Shown piece after piece: positions 1 to 5,581 of a DNA stretch of 5,626 bases. Both the position numbers and the translations under genes were made by a program. The stretch covers positions 1 through 5,626 of the forward strand of contig JAJRXH010000058.1 in NCBI GenBank assembly GCA_024276395.1, in the 5' to 3' direction. Origin of the DNA: an archaeon (lineage in GTDB: Archaea > Asgardarchaeota > Heimdallarchaeia > Hodarchaeales > S146-22). Every line of letters begins with the position of its first letter. The stretch's first letter is position 1. The notes beneath the pieces were generated by a model. The model saw only the letters and a list, made by a program, of their open reading frames with translations, made no database searches and was not told the DNA's origin.

Positions 1-81
1 CGAATCTGGGATGATTTTCAGGAGACGAACACGTGACTCGAGGCGTAACCATTTTCGGACTTTCCTTCCCCGCAAGATCAT
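1..81 (-). CDS. Partial CDS, N-terminal 27 codons of an unidentified divergent gene
   Basis: A reading frame on the minus strand opens with ATG at 81-79 and runs without a stop through the left edge. The start has a GGTGA ribosome binding site five bases upstream, which is the typical archaeal arrangement and the main reason to believe it. The visible peptide begins MILRGRKVRKWLRLESRV and is strongly basic, then turns to the more hydrophobic LLKIIPDS. I recognise no family from so little. The frame stays open upstream to about 178 with no other ATG; GTG codons just before the chosen start are possible alternatives. G+C here (about half the bases) exceeds that of the neighbouring AT-rich stretch. 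If real, the gene is divergent from the large surface protein gene and almost 1.3 kb from it. A chance open frame at the window edge remains possible. Confidence 0.42.
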   Translation of the reverse strand, partial: MILRGRKVRKWLRLESRVRLLKIIPDS

Positions 82-162
82 TTTCGTCACCACTGATCGA
101 TCTGTTTCTTCATGATGTAAAAGTATCGGTCGTGTCCCCGCGATGCGGAAAGGAAGGAAAGT
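59..162. repeat. Inverted repeat, 16-base arms, around the start of the left-edge gene
   Basis: The left arm at 59-74 (ACTTTCCTTCC then CCGCA) is the reverse complement of TGCGG at 144-148 plus GGAAGGAAAGT at 152-162, with three extra A bases (149-151) in the right arm. The arms enclose 69 bases. Pairing in RNA would make a long stem that buries the start codon and ribosome binding site of the putative minus-strand gene, so it could be a translational control element. It could equally be a protein binding pair or the remnant of a mobile element end. The pairing is visible directly; the role is inference. Confidence 0.5.
87..93 (-). promoter_or_regulatory. Ribosome binding site GTGGTGA for the left-edge gene
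   Basis: Read on the minus strand this is GTGGTGA, complementary to the 3' end of archaeal 16S rRNA, five bases before the ATG at 81. It decides the start of the partial minus-strand gene. It could be a chance match, since the gene itself is only seen in part. Confidence 0.42.
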
Positions 163-337
163 GTCGGATTTTTCGGCTCAGTACTCGCCAAAAAAGTGCC
201 TTACAGTATTAGGCTGCACCCCACACGTTCATTCTATGATTGTTTGCAACAAGCAAGTAGCAATAAATTCATCGTAAGAGTCGCAAAACTGGTGATACCA
301 TAAGAAGGTAATTTCTAATGGCTAGCACGAACGATGA
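163..337. other. Non-coding stretch with no recognised feature
   Basis: I see no tRNA, box C/D RNA or convincing coding frame here. A GAAGG motif at 304-308 precedes an ATG at 318 that opens a 45-codon frame ending at 455, with a hydrophobic centre (LPILIMLVFVG). That short frame could be a small membrane peptide, or the first part of the decayed gene described next, shifted by one frame. Confidence 0.4.
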
Positions 338-1045
338 TTTATTGGGATTGCCTATCTTGATTATGCTAGTCTTTGTGGGGATGGAGAAAAATCTCAACTT
401 TCAAGGGATTTGTACATTTGATGTCAAAAGAAGATTCCAGATTATGAAGAATTAAAAATTGTCGGATGATATCTTGATAAGTATCACATTCTTGCTTTCA
501 CGCACCAGAGAACTGTCGATTCTGTCCAAGGAAGGCATAGTAGTTCAAATGACTGCTATTTACTGATGAACACTGATGGGCAAAACGAATTCATAGTAGG
601 CAAAAGTATGTATGAGTTATCTGTTATTTTCGAAAGAAATGTTACAATTAACAGAGAAAAATGTCAAATAGTGTACCAACCCACTTCTCATTGCAAAAAC
701 TATTGGTGAGTACATCAACCTGGAGTAATGGGTAAAAAACGTTTTTTTAACATAAGAAAAGATGGCAGCACTTTTTCAAATATCAGAGGTCCAAGTCCGT
801 GAGAACATATCAGCTATCGTGTTATCGATGATTAAGACGTGTTGGCCATGACTCCACCATCATCGAAAGTTACCTCGACAGCCTTGAGTGGTAAGATAAA
901 AACATCGCTTACAAGGGATTCTAGTGTCATTCCAAAACCTAGCTAATGTAAAGAACTTGTTATCTCTGTAATGACAGAAGAATCACTGCATTCCAACGAC
1001 GCGAATCATTTTTCCGATAAAAAATGCGAAGCTTCTCTATTATAA
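338..1045 (+). pseudogene. Possible decayed gene of unknown family
   Basis: One forward frame contains only six internal stops across about 235 codons (TGA at 419, 467, 707 and 800; TAA at 833 and 944) before ending at TAA 1043-1045. In AT-rich non-coding DNA I would expect roughly fifteen. The longest open piece, 470-706, is 79 codons, has a mild excess of G at first codon positions, and reads like protein (for example HILAFTHQRTVDSVQG and NTDGQNEFIVGKSMYELSV). It has no start codon of its own near its beginning. A second frame opens at ATG 318 behind a GAAGG motif and passes into this frame near 430, which could mark an old frameshift. I do not recognise the product. A mobile-element or lineage-specific gene in decay would fit. 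The 79-codon run alone is within chance, so the call is tentative. Confidence 0.3.
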
Positions 1046-1145
1046 TAAAATCGTAATTAATCTCATAATTGGGACTGTCTAGGATGAACCTCTTAAAAAT
1101 GACTTTAGGATCATTCGCGTAATCGTTGATAAAATTTCTTTTCAA

Positions 1146-1165
1146 TTTTTTTTGCGATATTTTTT
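1146..1165 (+). terminator. T-rich tract, possible archaeal terminator
   Basis: Eight consecutive T bases at 1146-1153 are followed after a short gap by a second T run near 1160-1165. Archaeal RNA polymerase can terminate at such tracts without a hairpin. It would end any transcript from the possible decayed gene upstream. There is no stem-loop to strengthen the call, and the surroundings are generally AT-rich. Confidence 0.25.
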
Positions 1166-1243
1166 ATTTATTGTGGAATGAAAATCTTATCAGTCCCTAT
1201 CAAACGTGAAATTGGGATTCAACTATGATAACAGCAGAATTAC

Positions 1244-1252
1244 ATATATTTA
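1244..1252 (+). promoter_or_regulatory. TATA-like box (ATATATTTA) for the DOMON-FN3 gene
   Basis: ATATATTTA resembles the archaeal TATA element. Transcription would begin about 25 bases later, near 1275, giving a leader of about 100 bases that contains the hairpin at 1312-1331. No clear BRE precedes it, and other AT-rich words, such as the one near 1280-1289, could serve instead. Confidence 0.3.
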
Positions 1253-1311
1253 GCGAGAGACATAACATCTATGAAAAAGGAATTTTTATGATCCAATAAA
1301 TTAGGCTTAAC

Positions 1312-1331
1312 CTCAAGTTTTGATGCTTGAG
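1312..1331 (+). repeat. Inverted repeat CTCAAG-N8-CTTGAG in the leader
   Basis: CTCAAG at 1312-1317 is perfectly complementary to CTTGAG at 1326-1331, with eight bases between. It lies about 30 bases upstream of the ribosome binding site of the surface protein gene. It could be an operator half-site pair or a small leader hairpin. Six-base arms occur often by chance. Confidence 0.35.
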
Positions 1332-1362
1332 ATGAATATCTTGCATTTTATCAATTCTAAAT

Positions 1363-1371
1363 GAGGGGTGA
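1363..1371 (+). promoter_or_regulatory. Ribosome binding site GAGGGGTGA for the DOMON-FN3 gene
   Basis: GAGGGGTGA is a near-perfect archaeal Shine-Dalgarno sequence, three bases before ATG 1375. Its last three bases are also an in-frame TGA stop, so translation cannot start further upstream and the start at 1375 is fixed. Confidence 0.8.
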
Positions 1372-1374
1372 ACT

Positions 1375-4119
1375 ATGAACAAGTCAAAATTAAAAAATGG
1401 CATGACACGTGTATTTTATATCTTTAAAAGAGTAAATAAATGGAAGATTACCCTATTGATAAGTTCTTTCATTCTCACGACAATTATCGTGGGTTCGATT
1501 CTTTATGGTAAAGAACAAGTTAATCCCCTCTCATCAATAAGCACGAAGGACCTCAATGACGGAATAGCTTTAACGTCAATCAAAAAGGCACCAGTGATTA
1601 CGACTACAGCAAAAGTTGTCATTGATGGTACGATCAGTTCTGGTGAGTATCAAGTTAAGGAAACCTTAGAATATAATGCTGGCACGGGACAAGCTTTTTG
1701 GATGCATTATACCATCGATAGAAGTAATGGAATCTTGTACATGGCAATTCATGCTCGTGCACTGGGCTGGATAAGCATAGGATTCAACTTATCCTCAACA
1801 ACTTCGATGAGATATCTCGACATCATTATCGGTTATCATGATACAGCAAATGGAGGCACGGTAATTCAAGATAACTACGGTGACGGTACGTTCTCACATT
1901 CCCCTGACACTAGCTTGGGAGGTACAAATGACGTGAACAATTCTGTCGCAGCCTCAAGTGAGAATTCTACTGATACCATCATCGAGTTCAAACGTGCACT
2001 GGATACTGGTGATCGTTATGACTTTCCCATCGGACCTGGAACTACTACTGGCCTCGCGTGGGCATACACGGTAAGTAGTAGAGATGATGACCTAACCTCA
2101 ACTCATGACAGCACGGGTGTCTTAACTTCCTATACTTTTAAGGCTGTACCTGCAGCTCCTCAAAATCTACAAGCGTCTAAGGTTTCTGGAAAATTACAAG
2201 TCGATTTGAGCTGGACAGCACCCACTGATGATGGAGGAGATCCCATCACGGAGTATCGAATCTATCGATCAACCACGAGTGGCAGTGGTTATTCTCTCCT
2301 TACAACAGTTCCCTCCAGTCAAACAACCTACAGTGATACTTCTGTGAATGCTGGAAATACGTATTATTACATGGTAGCTGCAGTAAATAGTCTAGGTACG
2401 GGACTCAACAGCACGGAAGTAAACGTGAATGTCGTTGATGTGCCATCAGCTCCCCAAAATCTACAAGCATCGGCAACCTCGGGATCTGTTACGCTCACAT
2501 GGGACCCACCTGCAAGTGATGGAGGATCACAGATCTTGTTATACAAGATTTACCGTTCAACTACACAAGGAGGGTCATATACCAACATTGCCAATACTTC
2601 CGATGGTACCACGACTACCTACACTGACACTAGCGTGGTGAATGGGCAAACTTATTACTATGTCGTCAGTGCCGTAAATTCCATTGGTGAAGGACCGACT
2701 TCCACGGAAGCATCGGCAACACCCACTGGTCCACCAAGTGCACCACAAAATCTCGCTGGCCAAGGTGGTGTCGGGTGGGTGTACCTGACATGGCAACCAC
2801 CAACTAACGACGGTGGCTCAGCCATCACGCAGTATCTCATTTATCGTTCCACGACTGCTGGAGGTCCTTACACCACCAACATTGCTAATGTGTCTGCATC
2901 AGTTACTAATTACAACGACACTTCAGTAACTAGTGGCAGCACGTATTATTATATCGTGAAAGCAGAAAATGCCCTTGGCGTGGGTCCTGCTTCTAATGAA
3001 GTAAAAGTGACCGCGGGTGCTGTTCCAGGTGCTCCCCAAAATGTCACCACACGACACGGAAACGAATGGATTTATATCACGTGGGAGTCTCCAAGCGATC
3101 AAGGTGGGTCTCCAATCAAGTATTACTTGGTATATCGCTCCAATCAAAGTGGCAGCGGATATGTCCAAGTTGCGAACATTACAGCTGGAAGTACCCTGGC
3201 GTACAATGATACTGGCCTGGTAAATGGTCAAACCTATTACTATGTCATTACAGCAGTTAATGACGACGGTGAAGGATCTTACTCACAAGAAGTGTCAGAT
3301 AAACCTGGGACTAAACCAGATCCGCCATCTAACCTCCATGTACTACGAGTTGGAGATCAAAATGTAACTCTCAGCTGGACAGTGCCCACGAATGATGGAG
3401 GCTATGGCATAATCGAATATAAAATATATCGTTCTGACACTTCAGGCGGGCTACATATCCTTGTCGGAAATACTAGCGTAACAAGCTTTACCGATGTTAA
3501 TCTCACAAATGGCCAAACCTACTATTACGTGGTAACTGCCGTCAATGCTGAAGGGGAAAGCGCATATTCCGAGGAGGTTAATGCTACCCCAATGACCGTG
3601 CCGGACGCTCCCATTAACTTCACTGCTCAAGTCGGGGATGGTTTTGTCTATCTGATATGGTCTCCACCTTCAGATAATGGAGGCGCTCCCATCAGTCACT
3701 ACATGATTTATAGAAATACTTCTGGTGGTAACTTCGAAATCATTGGAAATATCACGGAAACCAGCTACAATGACACAACGGTGACTACTGGAAAATCTTA
3801 TCAGTACTACGTAGTAGCTGTGAATGTAATGGGAACTGGCAAGGCTTCTACTATCGTAACTGTGACTATTAGTGCTGCTGACAATGACGGCGGTACCACG
3901 ACCACGACAACCACTACCGCATCTACTACAGGCGAAGCAACAGATACTTCAGAAGCTACCACACCTACCGCATCTGGAACCGGAACCGAAGAAATAGAAT
4001 CACCACAACCCGATATCTTGGGACCAGAATTCGTTGCTACCGTGACTCTAGCCATTCTCTTTCTAAGTGCACTTCTTGCACCCTTTGCGATTGGTCTAAT
4101 AAGAAGGATGCAAGAGTGA
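1375..4119 (+). CDS. DOMON domain and six-FN3 surface protein, membrane-anchored at both ends
   Basis: The 914-residue protein is a large cell-surface molecule. A basic N-terminus (residues 1-24) precedes a membrane helix at about 25-45, either an uncleaved anchor or signal sequence. Residues 82-255 form a DOMON domain: the strand GWISIGFN (131-138), the SMRYLDIIIGY segment (144-154), the VIQDNYGDG turn (163-171) and a closing strand near SYTF. DOMON domains bind heme b or sugars. Met145 and His244 lie where the axial heme ligands of cytochrome-type members are found. Six fibronectin type III domains follow, starting near residues 258, 356, 453, 550, 647 and 742, with core tryptophans at 280, 376, 473, 570, 668 and 762. 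A Thr/Ser/Glu-rich stalk (about 835-880), with eight consecutive threonines at 841-848, leads to a membrane helix at 886-909 and the cytoplasmic tail RRMQE. I count 19 N-X-S/T sequons, consistent with a glycosylated ectodomain. The domain calls are firm; ligand and partner are unknown. Confidence 0.93.
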   Translation: MNKSKLKNGMTRVFYIFKRVNKWKITLLISSFILTTIIVGSILYGKEQVNPLSSISTKDLNDGIALTSIKKAPVITTTAKVVIDGTISSGEYQVKETLEYNAGTGQAFWMHYTIDRSNGILYMAIHARALGWISIGFNLSSTTSMRYLDIIIGYHDTANGGTVIQDNYGDGTFSHSPDTSLGGTNDVNNSVAASSENSTDTIIEFKRALDTGDRYDFPIGPGTTTGLAWAYTVSSRDDDLTSTHDSTGVLTSYTFKAVPAAPQNLQASKVSGKLQVDLSWTAPTDDGGDPITEYRIYRSTTSGSGYSLLTTVPSSQTTYSDTSVNAGNTYYYMVAAVNSLGTGLNSTEVNVNVVDVPSAPQNLQASATSGSVTLTWDPPASDGGSQILLYKIYRSTTQGGSYTNIANTSDGTTTTYTDTSVVNGQTYYYVVSAVNSIGEGPTSTEASATPTGPPSAPQNLAGQGGVGWVYLTWQPPTNDGGSAITQYLIYRSTTAGGPYTTNIANVSASVTNYNDTSVTSGSTYYYIVKAENALGVGPASNEVKVTAGAVPGAPQNVTTRHGNEWIYITWESPSDQGGSPIKYYLVYRSNQSGSGYVQVANITAGSTLAYNDTGLVNGQTYYYVITAVNDDGEGSYSQEVSDKPGTKPDPPSNLHVLRVGDQNVTLSWTVPTNDGGYGIIEYKIYRSDTSGGLHILVGNTSVTSFTDVNLTNGQTYYYVVTAVNAEGESAYSEEVNATPMTVPDAPINFTAQVGDGFVYLIWSPPSDNGGAPISHYMIYRNTSGGNFEIIGNITETSYNDTTVTTGKSYQYYVVAVNVMGTGKASTIVTVTISAADNDGGTTTTTTTTASTTGEATDTSEATTPTASGTGTEEIESPQPDILGPEFVATVTLAILFLSALLAPFAIGLIRRMQE
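1618..2139 (+). other. DOMON domain region (residues 82-255)
   Basis: This segment starts at VIDGTISSGEY and ends at SYTF. The pattern of a membrane-distal beta sandwich with GW-x-x-(I/V)-GF, a hydrophobic D-I-I-I-G strand and a Q-D-x-Y turn is characteristic of the DOMON superfamily, which includes dopamine beta-hydroxylase N-terminal domains, cellobiose dehydrogenase cytochrome domains and plant AIR12. A conserved-looking acidic stretch DRYDFPIG and the LAWAY strand fit the second half of the fold. Met145 and His244 are candidate heme ligands; Met110-His111 and His126 are other possibilities. Confidence 0.8.
2146..3876 (+). repeat. Tandem array of six fibronectin type III domains
   Basis: Six repeats of 93-98 residues share the pattern P-x-A-P-x-N-(L/V), W-x-x-P-x-x-(D/Q/N)-G-G-x-x-I-x-x-Y-x-(I/V)-Y-R, then Y-x-D-T-x-(V/L)-x-x-G-x-(T/S)-Y-x-Y and A-V-N-x-x-G-x-G. 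The fifth and sixth diverge slightly at the entry strand. At DNA level the first and second repeats are nearly identical at 2153-2177 and 2447-2471 (23 of 25 bases, offset 294), which points to expansion by in-frame duplication. The array is best read as a stalk or adhesive rod that lifts the DOMON domain away from the membrane. Confidence 0.95.
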
Positions 4120-4239
4120 ATTCAAGAAATGTGACAAGCTCCAGGGATAATGAATGGCAGCATCAAGCAACACCGCACATGTTAAAAAAGCAATAATAAT
4201 CAACACCAGCATCATGGGAAGATCTCTCCCTCTTCATCC

Positions 4240-4245
4240 TTTTTT
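4240..4245 (+). terminator. Six-T run, weak terminator candidate for the DOMON-FN3 gene
   Basis: A run of six T bases about 120 bases past the stop codon, preceded by a pyrimidine-rich stretch (from about 4226). Archaeal termination often uses such tracts, but there is no stem-loop and the distance is long. Confidence 0.2.
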
Positions 4246-4360
4246 GCCTTTCATCATAACAGATCTCCAAAGTTACTGGTTAATTAAACCTTTAATGTGG
4301 GGGTTGTTGCCATTCCATCCAATTAGTCACTTACCTCATTGATGTGATTTATTGCAGCTT

Positions 4361-4371
4361 ATGTTTAACAT
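4361..4371. repeat. Palindrome ATGTTTAACAT, possible operator
   Basis: A perfect five-plus-five palindrome around one T, about 140 bases before the next gene. It is loosely flanked by TTGCA (4352-4356) and TGCAA (4371-4375), which adds an outer complementary pair. The symmetry is plain; regulator binding is only a guess. Confidence 0.3.
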
Positions 4372-4480
4372 GCAAAAACATTTTCTTCACCCCCATCAGA
4401 ATTATACGTTCCACTTACCTGATAAATGAAGGGAGAGACTTTGAAAGAAGAAATCTAAAACGATAAGAAATCTGTAATTC

Positions 4481-4488
4481 TTTAAATA
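4481..4488 (+). promoter_or_regulatory. TATA-like box TTTAAATA before the second gene
   Basis: TTTAAATA fits the archaeal TATA consensus. It ends only 20 bases before ATG 4509, so the usual TATA-to-start spacing would place transcription initiation at or beside the start codon, giving a leaderless message. That conflicts with the ribosome binding site at 4495-4500. Either the box is not the one used, or two transcript forms exist. No purine-rich BRE is evident upstream. Confidence 0.4.
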
Positions 4489-4494
4489 AAAAAA

Positions 4495-4500
4495 GAAGGA
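4495..4500 (+). promoter_or_regulatory. Ribosome binding site GAAGGA for the second gene
   Basis: GAAGGA lies eight bases before ATG 4509, a normal distance. No other in-frame start codon occurs between this ATG and the in-frame TAA at 4464-4466, which fixes the start. A four-codon frame, ATG at 4501 to TGA at 4510-4512, overlaps the start but is probably incidental. Confidence 0.6.
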
Positions 4501-4508
4501 ATGCTACG

Positions 4509-5555
4509 ATGACCTTTAAAAGTAAGAAAGTTCGAAATTTATATCATTGGTATGAACGCCTTCCAGCGAGATTTTTTAATGCTTTAGTTATCGTTCTTCT
4601 CTTTATCATCCTAATAGGAGTAAATGTAAACATTCAGCAGGCTAACGCTGCTGCTTTTATGCCTATTTCCGTAAATAGAGGAGACATCTTCACGTATGAT
4701 GTCATTGAAGACATAATCTTCAATAGTGTTAATGGAACGGTCTATCACAATGAAACCTACCTAGAAATACCAACAGACTCTATTCAGATTAAAGTGCTGG
4801 ATGTGGTAGACGTTAGTGAGGATGATGCTTTACTAGGAAGTGCCACGCTGGTTAATCAAAGCGAAATCAATCCAAAAACGAGTGATGGTAGAGATACGTT
4901 CTCATACGTTAATGGGTGGCTTGCTCCCTATCATTATGGATTGATGACATTGATTTTCGTCCATGGAATGATGAAAACCGCACCAGATAACTATAAGTTT
5001 CAACGAGTTGATCTAGGCTTCCAAGAAGAACAGGCTGGATTACCAATTTTTACCACCAATAATGCTTCTTATTATGAACGATTAATGACTAAATATCCTC
5101 CTACAGAGGAAGGAACTAACAGCACAAGCTTTATGGGAATAGATGTGCCACCATACTCTCTTACTTATACATATGATAAGGAAAATGGGATCTACGCCAT
5201 TAATCACACGATGGGTTATCAGAAGAATGGAACCTTATTAGATAATTTAACGAATTGGTCAGTTGACTTGAAAATGGAATTTTTTATGAACACCACATTC
5301 ACCCGAAGTATCGTGAACGATATGAAATTGCACATATTTTGGACCGTGCAAGCATCAGAGGCATCTCAAGTATTTGAGTGGTCTTTACACGTTGTTTTGA
5401 AGCAAGAAATTTCCTCAAGATCTTCATCAGTTTCCATTACTTCTAATAACACAACTCCACTACCTAATATTATTAACATCACTGTTGTCTTAATTTTATT
5501 TTCATTGCTTACAAAAAAATTTGTAATCAAAAAAACGAAAAAAATTAATAAATAA
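4509..5555 (+). CDS. Exported membrane-anchored protein of unknown function, sequon-rich ectodomain
   Basis: The 348-residue protein has a basic N-terminus (KSKKVRN), a hydrophobic segment at about 24-42 and an alanine-rich ANAAA (45-49) that looks like a signal peptidase site. The mature part would begin near FMPISVNRGD. A long ectodomain follows, then a short hydrophobic segment at about 320-335 and a lysine-rich tail ending KKTKKINK, which should stay in the cytoplasm. I count 13 N-X-S/T sequons, so glycosylation is likely. The opening V-N-R-G-D-x-F-T-Y-D-V pattern resembles the beta-rich ectodomains of Asgard archaeal proteins labelled choice-of-anchor S, but I cannot confirm membership. 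No catalytic motif is visible and there is one Trp-rich stretch only (TNWSVDL). It lies 389 bases after the DOMON-FN3 gene on the same strand with its own promoter-like box, so joint surface function is inferred, not shown. Confidence 0.85.
   Translation: MTFKSKKVRNLYHWYERLPARFFNALVIVLLFIILIGVNVNIQQANAAAFMPISVNRGDIFTYDVIEDIIFNSVNGTVYHNETYLEIPTDSIQIKVLDVVDVSEDDALLGSATLVNQSEINPKTSDGRDTFSYVNGWLAPYHYGLMTLIFVHGMMKTAPDNYKFQRVDLGFQEEQAGLPIFTTNNASYYERLMTKYPPTEEGTNSTSFMGIDVPPYSLTYTYDKENGIYAINHTMGYQKNGTLLDNLTNWSVDLKMEFFMNTTFTRSIVNDMKLHIFWTVQASEASQVFEWSLHVVLKQEISSRSSSVSITSNNTTPLPNIINITVVLILFSLLTKKFVIKKTKKINK
5529..5544 (-). terminator. Two seven-T tracts on the minus strand, possible terminator
   Basis: On the minus strand two runs of seven T bases (complement of A5538-5544 and A5529-5535) lie about 40-55 bases past the TAA that would close the right-edge gene. 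A perfect inverted repeat TTACAAA-N4-TTTGTAA at 5509-5526 follows. They may end convergent transcription inside the 3' end of the upstream gene. The same bases encode the lysine-rich tail, which explains the A-runs without any terminator. Confidence 0.3.
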
Positions 5556-5581
5556 TCTCGAAGTATGGCATGATCACTACC

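Larger units (their letters stand above)
1046..1374. other. AT-rich upstream region of the DOMON-FN3 gene
   Basis: This 329-base stretch has no credible gene. A short minus-strand frame overlaps it, but it begins with TTG and lacks a ribosome binding site. The region holds a T-rich tract near 1146-1165, a TATA-like box at 1244-1252, a hairpin at 1312-1331 and a ribosome binding site at 1363-1371, so it most likely serves as promoter and 5' leader for the gene at 1375. Confidence 0.6.
4120..4508. other. Intergenic region between the two surface-protein genes
   Basis: This 389-base gap holds no gene I can support. A 62-codon frame at 4154-4342 has an AGGGAT motif five bases upstream, but its sequence is low in charge and has no recognisable pattern, so I treat it as chance. 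A six-T run at 4240-4245 could end transcription of the upstream gene. Palindromes ATTAAA-CC-TTTAAT (4283-4296) and ATGTTTAACAT (4361-4371) are possible operators. Promoter-like elements for the next gene lie at the right end. Confidence 0.55.

Noticed and set aside
1..20. CGAATCTGGG at the left edge resembles the T-loop and 3' T-stem of a tRNA
   Set aside because: The next bases give an AT-rich acceptor stem unlike archaeal tRNAs, and the 5' part is outside the window.
1..36. Forward frame ending TGA at 34-36 (RIWDDFQETNT), possible C-terminus of an upstream gene
   Set aside because: Only 11 codons are visible and the opposite strand has a better-supported start in the same bases.
51..74. 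GGAAAGTCC on the minus strand, resembling the conserved region I of RNase P RNA
   Set aside because: The bases fit a coding frame with a good start, the preceding stem expected of RNase P RNA is not clear, and the same purine word pairs with an upstream arm in a way that RNase P does not use. The rest of such an RNA would lie outside the window.
318..455. 45-codon forward frame with a hydrophobic centre and a GAAGG motif upstream
   Set aside because: Too short to support alone; it may be a chance frame or the shifted beginning of the possible relic gene.
960..1145. 61-codon minus-strand frame
   Set aside because: It begins with TTG, has no ribosome binding site and lies in AT-rich DNA with no recognisable protein pattern.
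2575..3231. Minus-strand open frames of 60-102 codons inside the FN3 array
   Set aside because: They are shadows of the strongly biased FN3 coding sequence on the other strand.
3895..3918. ACC/ACG/ACA/ACT threonine codon run as a microsatellite
   Set aside because: The run encodes eight threonines with mixed third bases and fits a stalk, so it is protein-driven and not a simple DNA repeat.
4154..4342. 62-codon frame 34 bases after the DOMON-FN3 gene, with AGGGAT upstream
   Set aside because: Composition does not look coding, there is no domain or clear topology, and intergenic promoter and palindrome features overlap the neighbourhood.
4348..4362. TTTATTGCAGCTTAT, which from memory matches part of the SV40 poly(A) signal region
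   Set aside because: Flanking bases differ and the surrounding DNA is archaeal in character, so I take it as coincidence and not vector sequence.
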